From JBFMHD01 sp040752395 [NCBI: Candidatus Hydrogenedentota bacterium] (GTDB taxonomy: Bacteria > JBFMHD01): a stretch of DNA of 7,793 nt. Within the stretch, counting starts at the first letter, position 1; each line of letters starts with the position of its first letter. The notes under the pieces were generated by a model. That model saw only the letters and a program-made list of their open reading frames with translations. It ran no database searches and was not told the DNA's origin. A program made the translations under genes and the position numbers. The stretch spans positions 1 through 7,793 of the forward strand of contig JBFMHD010000133.1 in assembly GCA_040752395.1 (NCBI GenBank). The letters run 5' to 3'. This document shows positions 1 to 4,853 of this stretch, piece by piece.

Positions 1-3
1 TTA

Positions 4-37
4 GAAGCAAGATAACGGAAGAAGTGAGAGGTATCAG
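4..37 (+). repeat. Degenerate heptad array, GAAGYAA class
   Basis: The units are gaagcaa, gataacg, a partial gaa, gaagtga and gaggtat, followed by cag. The end gaggtatcag matches gaagtatcat at 4006-4015 and 7747-7756, so this is one copy of a dispersed array type. It is more degenerate than the other copies. Confidence 0.5.
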
Positions 38-40
38 GAC

Positions 41-61
41 AGGCTACAGGCTACGGACTAC
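41..61 (+). repeat. Heptad array (aggctac)
   Basis: Three consecutive 7-nt units: aggctac, aggctac, ggactac. They are preceded by the related tcaggac. This is a separate sequence class from its neighbours with the same 7-nt period. Confidence 0.6.
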
Positions 62-100
62 AGCCGGCTGGAGCCAAAAGCCCAGAGCCTGCTGAAAAGT

Positions 101-164
101 CTTGAGTCTCGAGTCTTGAGTCTTGAGTCCTGTTTTGACTCACGACTTGCGACTTGTGACTCTT
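101..164. repeat. Two facing heptad arrays forming an imperfect hairpin
   Basis: The left arm (101-128) is cttgagt, ctcgagt, cttgagt, cttgagt. The right arm (137-164) is gactcac, gacttgc, gacttgt, gactctt. The arms are imperfect reverse complements. The innermost ends pair best (tgagtc at 124-129 against gactca at 137-142) around a short loop, so transcripts of either strand could fold. It lies downstream of pgsA and might act as a 3'-end structure for the minus-strand operon, but no terminator U-tract is evident. Confidence 0.6.
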
Positions 165-171
165 TTCATAC

Positions 172-223
172 TTTGTGCCTCTGTGCCTTTGTGCCTCTGT
201 GCCTTTCTCTGTGCCTCTGTGCC
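172..223 (+). repeat. Octad array (tctgtgcc/tttgtgcc)
   Basis: Six 8-nt units alternate between tttgtgcc and tctgtgcc, with one tttc interruption at 204-207. The order is tttgtgcc, tctgtgcc, tttgtgcc, tctgtgcc, gap, tctgtgcc, tctgtgcc. The period is 8, unlike the 7-nt arrays around it. A small open frame running through it on the plus strand is a by-product of the repeat. Confidence 0.75.
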
Positions 224-269
224 TCTCTCGTTATCTTTCTTTCCGTTATCTTGCCTCTATGCCTCAAAT

Positions 270-818
270 TTAATTTTTTTTAATTATATACGGATACAAA
301 GAGAGATAAGTTAAAAACAAGGTGAACCCGAAAAAAATATTCATCGCTAATTTAATATAAAATAAGACGTCATTGCTATTTATTATCTCATTTATAATAA
401 GCAACAGAAATGAAACGCATATCCCGGCCATCTGAAACCCGGCCTTAAGCTTACCAAGTCTCTCTGCAGGTACAATCTTTCCTCTCTTTAATAAAAAAAA
501 TCGATATATAGTAATACCAAACTCTCTGACAAGTATTAATATAGTAATCATATAAAACAAAAATCCTTTCAGGCTGAAATAAATAAGACCGCAGGCTACG
601 ATTATTTTGTCAGCAAGCGGGTCCATAGTTTTACCAAATTCTGTAACTGTTTTATACTTTCTCGCTATCATTCCATCAAAATAATCTGTTATCATCGCTG
701 CTGTAAAGATAGAAAGCGCGATAAAATATTTAATAGTATTTGCATGATAAAGTATTATAACGAGAAACATTGCGAGTAGAAATCGTAAAAGAGTAAGCAA
801 ATTCGGGATGTGCTTCAT
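270..818 (-). CDS. pgsA: CDP-diacylglycerol--glycerol-3-phosphate 3-phosphatidyltransferase
   Basis: Integral-membrane enzyme that transfers the phosphatidyl group from CDP-diacylglycerol to glycerol-3-phosphate, the committed step to phosphatidylglycerol and cardiolipin. The full CDP-alcohol phosphotransferase signature is present: D45, D48, G49, A52, R53, G62, D66 and D70 with canonical spacing. These acidic residues bind the metal and CDP. The N-terminus (NLLTLLRF) and the VREFGI stretch at 98-102 are typical of PgsA. Hydrophobic segments lie around 7-25, 33-45, 72-97, 127-143 and 155-178. The length of 182 residues is normal. The ATG start is one base after the folE stop and has no clear Shine-Dalgarno, which suggests translational coupling. 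It is the last gene of the minus-strand block. A related CDP-alcohol transferase specificity cannot be excluded from sequence alone, but the PgsA-like features make this call likely. Confidence 0.9.
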   Translation of the reverse strand: MKHIPNLLTLLRFLLAMFLVIILYHANTIKYFIALSIFTAAMITDYFDGMIARKYKTVTEFGKTMDPLADKIIVACGLIYFSLKGFLFYMITILILVREFGITIYRFFLLKRGKIVPAERLGKLKAGFQMAGICVSFLLLIINEIINSNDVLFYIKLAMNIFFGFTLFLTYLSLYPYIIKKN

Positions 819-819
819 A

Positions 820-1368
820 TTAAATATTTTTCTGAATGAGCGTGAGAAATTCTGCTCGTGTACGTCTATCGCTCCTTATCACGCCAAGCAGAGCACTTGT
901 TACCGCATAAGCATTCTTCTTTTCCACCCCTCGCATAGCCATACATAAATGATACGCTTCCATAACGACACCGACACCCATTGGTTTTAAATATTTCTGT
1001 ATCGTATCAGCTATCTCACGCGTCAGTCTCTCCTGTACCTGTAACCGTCTTGCAAATACATCAACTATTCTTGGCAGTTTCGATAACCCTATAATCTTTC
1101 CATCAGGTATATATCCTATGTGACATTTCCCATAGAAAGGTAATAAATGGTGTTCACAGAGAGAATAAAACTCTATATTTCTTACGAGTACCATCTCACT
1201 GTAATCTTCATCAAAAATACTATCCTTTATTATCTCTTCAATGGATTCTTTATATCCTTTTGTTAAAAATTTTAACGAATCCTCAAACCTTTTAGGTGTC
1301 TTCTTTAACCCTGTTCTGTTTGGGTCTTCGCCGATTTTTAATAATAACTCATGGATAAGTCTGTTCAC
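820..1368 (-). CDS. folE: GTP cyclohydrolase I
   Basis: Cytoplasmic zinc enzyme that converts GTP to 7,8-dihydroneopterin triphosphate and formate, the first step of tetrahydrofolate and pterin synthesis. C71, H74 and C142 are the expected zinc ligands, with the same spacing as Cys110, His113 and Cys181 of the E. coli enzyme. H73 and H140 match its active-site histidines. Family motifs are GEDPNRTGL (13-21), LCEHHLLPF (70-78), [10 protein letters not shown] (94-103), RLQVQERLT (108-116) and HLCMAMRGV (140-148). The start is GTG: in-frame TAA and TGA stops lie a few codons upstream, and GAGGG at 1378-1382 (minus strand) is the likely ribosome site, 9 nt away. An ATG within that site is out of frame. 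The 182 residues equal the conserved core without the longer N-terminus of E. coli FolE. A gap of 86 nt containing a heptad array separates it from rimI. Confidence 0.95.
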   Translation of the reverse strand: MNRLIHELLLKIGEDPNRTGLKKTPKRFEDSLKFLTKGYKESIEEIIKDSIFDEDYSEMVLVRNIEFYSLCEHHLLPFYGKCHIGYIPDGKIIGLSKLPRIVDVFARRLQVQERLTREIADTIQKYLKPMGVGVVMEAYHLCMAMRGVEKKNAYAVTSALLGVIRSDRRTRAEFLTLIQKNI

Positions 1369-1377
1369 AAATGATAT

Positions 1378-1382
1378 CCCTC
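1378..1382 (-). promoter_or_regulatory. Ribosome binding site deciding the folE GTG start
   Basis: The minus strand reads GAGGG, 9 nt before GTG. The in-frame codons TAA TGA just upstream rule out an earlier start, and the nearby ATG is in another frame. Confidence 0.6.
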
Positions 1383-1389
1383 ATTAATA

Positions 1390-1417
1390 GAAGCAAGAAG
1401 CAAGAGGCAAGATAAAG
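1390..1417 (+). repeat. Heptad array, GAAGYAA class
   Basis: Four 7-nt units: gaagcaa, gaagcaa, gaggcaa, gataaag. It occupies the short gap between rimI and folE. The words gaagcaa and gaggcaagata also occur in the inverted ends of the 4-257 block, tying the two loci to one repeat family. Confidence 0.7.
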
Positions 1418-1454
1418 AAAAGTAATACTACTAACACTGATAATTTCAGGTAAT

Positions 1455-1922
1455 CTATATCTTGTCAACTTTTATATCTTTATAAAATAAAATAGCATCG
1501 CTACCATCGTCAGCATAATACTTTTTTCTGCGACCACATTCGATAAAACCAAGTTTTTTGTAAAGATTTATTGCAGATATATTGTTCTCTCTAACCTCAA
1601 GCATCGCACACTCGATCCTCTTCTCCATCCCCTTCTTTAATATCCAGCTCAGTAATTGAGTGCCAAACCCCCTCTCTCTTAAATCCTTCCTTACCGCTAT
1701 ATTGTTTATATGAAGTTCATTCATTATGGTCCATGCCATAACATACCCTATAACAGCATTGTTTAATAAACCCACCCCATTTATTGATAAAGAATTACTC
1801 TTTATCTCAAATAAAAAATGGTTTCTATTCCATGGACTCTTAAATGAATCTTTCTCTATTAAAAGAATAGCATCAATGTCCTCATCCGTCATCTCTCTTA
1901 TCTTGAATTCTTCAATCAACAT
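1455..1922 (-). CDS. rimI: Ribosomal protein S18 alanine N-acetyltransferase (GNAT family)
   Basis: GNAT acetyltransferase, 155 residues, predicted to acetylate the N-terminal alanine of ribosomal protein bS18 using acetyl-CoA. The family core is present: FKIREMTDEDIDAI at the N-terminus, the acetyl-CoA loop RERGFGTQLL (82-91) after LHINNIAV (70-77), the diagnostic RimI string LEVRENNISAINLYKKLGF (108-126) and YY at 135-136. Y121 is the likely general acid, by comparison with characterised RimI. The ATG start overlaps the end of tsaB by 11 nt and is preceded by a modest AAGAAGAG. The tsaE-tsaB-rimI order recurs in many bacteria, which strengthens the RimI assignment over a generic GNAT. The substrate itself is inferred from the family. 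Confidence 0.88.
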   Translation of the reverse strand: MLIEEFKIREMTDEDIDAILLIEKDSFKSPWNRNHFLFEIKSNSLSINGVGLLNNAVIGYVMAWTIMNELHINNIAVRKDLRERGFGTQLLSWILKKGMEKRIECAMLEVRENNISAINLYKKLGFIECGRRKKYYADDGSDAILFYKDIKVDKI

Positions 1923-2520
1923 AACTCTTCTTTAAATATAAAGGTTTGATAAAAGACTTGAGACCATTCTTGTCTGCTCTACTACATAGCAGACAACATA
2001 TCCGTGCCTCTGGATAACATTCTATATATTGAAATCTCTTTTTAATTACAGAATCATCCCATAAAATGCCTGTTAGCGGTCTGTCTTCTTTTAAATTAGT
2101 TATCACGCTGTCTTCTTTCATTATTTTTATCTCATTCTTATACATAATATAAAATTCATTTTTACCAGCCTGTATAATAGGGACAACTCTTTCTTTAAGT
2201 TCTTCGAAACTATTTAAGATGAGTTCTAATGAAGTATATCCTGCTACCTTTAGTCCCAAACCTCTAACCAAACCTAAAGCAGTAGCTACACCTATTCTTA
2301 TGCCTGTAAATGAACCTGGCCCTATATCAACAGCAATATATTTAATCTCTTTTTTTGTTAGCCCTGCCTGATTTATAGAGTGATCTATCATTGGTAGCAG
2401 ACGGCTGGAAAATTCTCTGTTAAAATAAGTCTCTGATTCAAACAGAAGTCTGCTGTCACAAGAGATAGCAACGCTCCCTTTACCACAACTTGTACTTATA
2501 CCAAGTATATACTCACTCAA
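1912..2520 (-). CDS. tsaB: tRNA t6A37 biosynthesis protein TsaB
   Basis: TsaB (YeaZ) is an inactive ASKHA-fold paralogue of TsaD. It scaffolds the TsaB-TsaD-TsaE complex that transfers threonylcarbamoyl to A37 of ANN-decoding tRNAs. The signature GPGSFTGIRIG is at 67-77, and the N-terminal strand ILGISTS (5-11) and the C-terminal PLYLKK end are typical. The usual HSxxLLP motif reads FSSRLLP at 37-43, so the histidine is absent; this is a common position of divergence. Length is 202 residues, somewhat shorter than E. coli TsaB. The start is TTG, supported by a strong GGAGGAGG at 2528-2535 (minus strand) 7 nt upstream. The gene overlaps the tsaE end by 8 nt. TsaD and TsaC are not in this window. 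Confidence 0.92.
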   Translation of the reverse strand: MSEYILGISTSCGKGSVAISCDSRLLFESETYFNREFSSRLLPMIDHSINQAGLTKKEIKYIAVDIGPGSFTGIRIGVATALGLVRGLGLKVAGYTSLELILNSFEELKERVVPIIQAGKNEFYIMYKNEIKIMKEDSVITNLKEDRPLTGILWDDSVIKKRFQYIECYPEARICCLLCSRADKNGLKSFIKPLYLKKSYVD

Positions 2521-2962
2521 GCTTTATCCTCCTCCCATCACCTCCAAGATGCTCGAAACTAATTGTTCTGAATTTATAAGATTCAATAATCTCTTTATCC
2601 AATTTATCGCCATATTCTATTAATGTTATGTAATCTTTTAAAAAAAATTCGTCTATTCCAAGACCACTTAAATCCTTTTTTTCTATCCTGTACAAATCTA
2701 TATGTGCGACAACGATTTCGTGGTTCGTAGTTCGTGACTCTGATTTATACAGATTGATTATTGTAAATGAGGGGCTGGTTATATTCACAGTAATTCCTAA
2801 GCCTTTCACCACCCCTTTTACAAAAGTGGTCTTTCCACTACCAAGCTCTCCTTTCAATATAATATTATCTCCAATTCTTATCTCCTTACTGAATTCTACA
2901 CCAAACTCTTCTGTCTCTTCGCTACTATCAGTCTCTCTCACAACCACTTCAAAAGTGCTCAT
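2513..2962 (-). CDS. tsaE: tRNA t6A37 biosynthesis ATPase TsaE, with heptad-repeat-encoded insert
   Basis: P-loop ATPase of 149 residues that drives turnover of the TsaB-TsaD complex during t6A synthesis. Walker A is GELGSGKTT (38-46). SPSFT (63-67) and HIDLYRIE (87-94) are the standard switch and Walker B regions, and IEYGDKL (115-121) replaces the usual IEW-type motif. Between NLY (70-72) and HIDLYR the protein has about 14 residues. The E. coli and B. subtilis homologues, as I recall them, have 7-8. The excess maps to ESRTTNHEI, encoded by three heptad units at 2717-2737, so an intergenic-type repeat seems to have been inserted in frame. The ATG start overlaps the thiL end by 14 nt. The conserved motifs suggest a functional protein. 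Confidence 0.92.
   Translation of the reverse strand: MSTFEVVVRETDSSEETEEFGVEFSKEIRIGDNIILKGELGSGKTTFVKGVVKGLGITVNITSPSFTIINLYKSESRTTNHEIVVAHIDLYRIEKKDLSGLGIDEFFLKDYITLIEYGDKLDKEIIESYKFRTISFEHLGGDGRRIKLE
2528..2535 (-). promoter_or_regulatory. Ribosome binding site deciding the tsaB TTG start
   Basis: The minus strand reads GGAGGAGG 7 nt before TTG. It lies inside the tsaE coding end and selects the TTG as the start of tsaB. Confidence 0.7.
2717..2737 (+). repeat. Three-unit heptad array inside tsaE
   Basis: The plus strand shows ttcgtgg, ttcgtag, ttcgtga, exactly 21 nt, so the reading frame is kept. On the coding strand it gives alternating polar residues within ESRTTNHEI (75-83) of TsaE. 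The pattern matches the intergenic arrays in period and unit type. Confidence 0.7.
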
Positions 2963-3902
2963 AAGTCATTCTCTTTACAATCTTTATCTTACCTGATTTT
3001 GTTTTTAAATATACTCTGTTTTTTTTAATAACTCGACCTATCTCCTGGAGAACAACCCTGTATCTCTTAGCTATCCCGAATATCTTATCCCTATTTTTTT
3101 CTTCGGCGGTAAATAAAAAAAGATAATCCTCACCACCATTTAGAAAGTATTTAATTCTGTTATTAAGATTTTTTAGTAAAGGATGATATAAAAATTTATC
3201 TTCAAATATCATTACACCATACTTGCTCTGGTAAATAAAAGAATATAAGTCCTTGCTTAAGCCATCTGATACATCCATCATAGAAGTGATTAATTTTTCT
3301 TTTACTAATCGAAGTATAAATCTATGGTCAAGTTGAGGTTTAAGGTGCTGTATTACCGCGGAATTTTTTCTGTCTATTGTTTTTGAGTTCTCTAATATCT
3401 CAAACCCAAGTTTTGAGAGACCCGGATGCCCTGTTATGTAAACAAGATCACCTTTTTTGATAGTGCTCCTTCTTATCACCGGCTCTTTACTCACCCCAAT
3501 CATTGTTATACTTATAACCCATTTATCACTTTTTACAGTATCTCCTCCTATTAACCCAATTTTAAATCTTTTAAGGTAGATTTTAAAACTCTTTATAAAA
3601 TTATCTATTCTTTTTCTATTCTCTTGCTTCGGGATACCAAGCCCAAGTAAAATAAACCTGGGATAAACCCCCATACTAATACAATCACTCAAATTAACAA
3701 CAATAGATTTATATGCTAAATCATCTTCTCTGTGATACTTCCATAAAAAATGCGTTCCCTCTATCAATAAATCCTTTGTAATTATATAATAATAATTCTT
3801 ATCATTTCTTATAACAGAGGCATCATCCCCTATCCCTATAATCAGCTCTTTATTCTTAATCTTATTTTTAAGTTTTTCAATAATCAAATCTTCAAGAAAC
3901 AT
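2949..3902 (-). CDS. thiL: Thiamine-monophosphate kinase
   Basis: Cytoplasmic kinase that phosphorylates thiamine monophosphate with ATP to give thiamine diphosphate, the active cofactor. It belongs to the PurM-like (AIRS) superfamily. Visible motifs, in order: GIGDDAS (23-29), TKDLLIEGTHF (42-52), VNLSDCISMG (69-78), IGGDTVKSD (118-126), YITGHPGLS (155-163), DVSDGLSKDL (210-219) and GGEDYLFLF (256-264). The aspartates of these motifs bind Mg-ATP in the family. Length of 317 residues is normal. The ATG start is preceded by AGAGGT at 3906-3911 (minus strand). It is the first gene of the overlapping minus-strand block and has a near-consensus promoter directly upstream. No other thiamine gene is present, so its position in the t6A cluster says little about its pathway. 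Confidence 0.95.
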   Translation of the reverse strand: MFLEDLIIEKLKNKIKNKELIIGIGDDASVIRNDKNYYYIITKDLLIEGTHFLWKYHREDDLAYKSIVVNLSDCISMGVYPRFILLGLGIPKQENRKRIDNFIKSFKIYLKRFKIGLIGGDTVKSDKWVISITMIGVSKEPVIRRSTIKKGDLVYITGHPGLSKLGFEILENSKTIDRKNSAVIQHLKPQLDHRFILRLVKEKLITSMMDVSDGLSKDLYSFIYQSKYGVMIFEDKFLYHPLLKNLNNRIKYFLNGGEDYLFLFTAEEKNRDKIFGIAKRYRVVLQEIGRVIKKNRVYLKTKSGKIKIVKRMTYEHF

Positions 3903-3917
3903 AATACCTCTTTGATT

Positions 3918-3945
3918 ATTATAACCATCAGATATATTTTATCAA
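3918..3945 (-). promoter_or_regulatory. Predicted sigma-70-type promoter of the thiL block
   Basis: On the minus strand, TTGATA (3940-3945) is followed after 16 nt by TATAAT (3918-3923), 11 of 12 bases matching the consensus. The predicted transcription start near 3911 leaves a leader of about 10 nt with the AGAGGT ribosome site at its very 5' end. That is tight and lowers confidence. Chance matches are also more likely in AT-rich sequence. Confidence 0.45.
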
Positions 3946-3991
3946 TACTATTTTGCTCCTTGCATTTAACCCCTCATTTATAGGTGGTGAA

Positions 3992-4015
3992 GAAATAAGA
4001 AGTAAGAAGTATCAT
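3992..4015 (+). repeat. Heptad array, GAAGYAA class, with shared end motif
   Basis: The units are gaaataa, gaagtaa and gaagtat, followed by cat. The end gaagtatcat is identical to 7747-7756. The array lies between mce and thiL, both on the minus strand, and is partly complementary to the pyrimidine array at 4059-4100. Confidence 0.65.
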
Positions 4016-4058
4016 TACCTTAGCCTTTTATCTGATATACTTCAATTTTTTTTCATTT

Positions 4059-4100
4059 CTTACTTTTAACTTTTAACTTTTGGCTTTTTACTTTTAACTT
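4059..4100 (+). repeat. Heptad array (ttaactt class)
   Basis: Six consecutive 7-nt units: cttactt, ttaactt, ttaactt, ttggctt, tttactt, ttaactt. It lies downstream of mce on the transcribed minus strand, where it reads as purine-rich aagttaa units. Together with 3992-4012 it can form a loose A/T-rich hairpin. Apart from these two arrays I see nothing else of note in the 245-nt gap 3903-4147 except the thiL promoter. Confidence 0.75.
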
Positions 4101-4147
4101 TCTATGAGTGGGATAGTGGCATAGTTAGAGTTAAAACTCAGGAATAA

Positions 4148-4543
4148 TTATGTGTTCTCGCAAAATTCTACTAATACAGAATTAGCTGACTCTGGATGTA
4201 TAAATGCTATCTTTTTCCCTGAAGCCCCTGTTTTTGGTTTCTCATCTATGAGTCTTATACCTTTTTCCTTCAGCTCATTAATCGCTTTCTCAACATTTTT
4301 TAGAGAGAAAGCTATATGATGAAGTCCTTCACCTTTTTTATTTATGAATTTAGAAAGCGAGGAATCCTGATGTAATGGTTCTAAAAGTTCTATTGTTATA
4401 TTATCACATTCGAGTATCGCTACTTTAACACCCTGGTCTTTTACAATTTCTACATTTTTAAGACTTAATCCCAATATTTTTTTATAAAATTCTAATGCTT
4501 TATCTATATTTTTAACTGCGATGGCTATATGATTAACTAACAT
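4148..4543 (-). CDS. mce: Methylmalonyl-CoA epimerase
   Basis: Vicinal-oxygen-chelate (VOC) fold enzyme, 131 residues, that interconverts (R)- and (S)-methylmalonyl-CoA using a divalent metal. It links methylmalonyl-CoA mutase to propionyl-CoA metabolism. Likely metal ligands sit on the two VOC half-repeats: H5 (NHIAIAV), E52 (ITIELLEP), H75 or H76 (GEGLHHIAF) and E126 (VLVEF). The strings GEGLHHIAF, KGIRLIDEKP (94-103) and GKKIAFIHP (109-117) are characteristic of epimerases rather than other VOC proteins such as glyoxalase I. The ATG overlaps the ferredoxin stop as TAATG, so translation is probably coupled. No mutase or carboxylase gene is in the window, so the flux direction is unknown. 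The exact substrate is assigned by family resemblance. Confidence 0.88.
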   Translation of the reverse strand: MLVNHIAIAVKNIDKALEFYKKILGLSLKNVEIVKDQGVKVAILECDNITIELLEPLHQDSSLSKFINKKGEGLHHIAFSLKNVEKAINELKEKGIRLIDEKPKTGASGKKIAFIHPESANSVLVEFCENT

Positions 4544-4713
4544 TACTCTACAACAATGGCATTAACAGGGCAGACAGCTGTGCAGGCATCACAATCTATG
4601 CACAACTCCTTGTCTATGGTAAATTGTGTTTCATCCTGTGTTATAGCATCTACCGGACATTGTTCCACACAAGCGCCACAGGATATACATTCAGCAGTAA
4701 TAGTATGTGGCAT
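4543..4713 (-). CDS. Small 2x[4Fe-4S] ferredoxin
   Basis: A 56-residue low-potential electron carrier of the clostridial type. Two CxxCxxCxxxCP motifs are complete: C9, C12, C15, C19 and C38, C41, C44, C48, each followed by proline. They should bind two [4Fe-4S] clusters. The chain starts MPHTITAEC and ends AIVVE, the normal compact length with no extra domain. The ATG start is preceded by a strong GAGGAGG at 4719-4725 (minus strand), 5 nt away. The stop overlaps the epimerase start by one base (TAATG), so the two genes form an operon, an uncommon partner for methylmalonyl-CoA epimerase. The redox partner cannot be told from the window. Cytoplasmic; no signal peptide. Confidence 0.93.
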   Translation of the reverse strand: MPHTITAECISCGACVEQCPVDAITQDETQFTIDKELCIDCDACTAVCPVNAIVVE

Positions 4714-4738
4714 TGTAACCTCCTCGATATTTTCACTT

Positions 4739-4766
4739 TTTTTACTTTTGGATAAAATATTGTCAA
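4739..4766 (-). promoter_or_regulatory. Predicted promoter of the ferredoxin-mce operon
   Basis: The minus strand has a perfect TTGACA (4761-4766), then 16 nt, then TAAAAA (4739-4744), which matches only 4 of 6 bases of the -10 consensus. Transcription would begin about 20 nt before the ferredoxin ATG, leaving its GAGGAGG site intact. Confidence 0.4.
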
Positions 4767-4774
4767 GTATTTTA

Positions 4775-4803
4775 TTGACTTTTTATATATTTTATTCTAT
4801 ACA
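4775..4803 (+). promoter_or_regulatory. Predicted promoter of the ATP-cone kinase gene
   Basis: The plus strand has TTGACT (4775-4780), 17 nt, then TATACA (4798-4803), matching 5 and 4 of the 6 consensus bases. It is divergent from the ferredoxin promoter, and the two -35 boxes are 8 nt apart. The leader to the ATG at 4854 would be about 45 nt and contains AGGA before the start. Confidence 0.4.
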
Positions 4804-4853
4804 ATGGTATTAGCATATTTTCTGATACTTCTCACTTATTTATAGGAATTCTT

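Larger units (their letters stand above)
4..257. repeat. Inverted-repeat-bounded non-coding block, possible small element
   Basis: A 17-nt segment at 4-20 (gaagcaagataacggaa) recurs inverted at 241-257 with one mismatch. Everything between is non-coding and consists largely of short tandem repeats. The block lies immediately 3' of pgsA. Its size and terminal inversion resemble a miniature non-autonomous element. However, the end sequence is built from the same words as the window's heptad arrays (compare 1404-1414), so the inversion could come from two oppositely oriented arrays. The left flank is outside the window, so no target duplication can be tested. Confidence 0.35.

Noticed and set aside
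1-257. CRISPR-like array
   Set aside because: Units are 7-8 nt and contiguous, with no 20-40 nt repeats or unique spacers and no cas genes.
123-314. Plus-strand open frame with repeated Leu-Cys-Ala-Ser-Val-Pro
   Set aside because: It is the translation of the octad array at 172-223, with no ribosome site and no protein-like composition.
4125-4142. Terminator after mce (gagttaaaactc)
   Set aside because: A 5-bp A/T-rich palindrome with a 2-nt loop and no T-run; too weak to call.
3903-4147. TPP riboswitch upstream of thiL
   Set aside because: No CTGAGA-type thi-box core is seen on the minus strand. The gap is filled with heptad arrays, and thiL itself is not usually the riboswitch-controlled gene.
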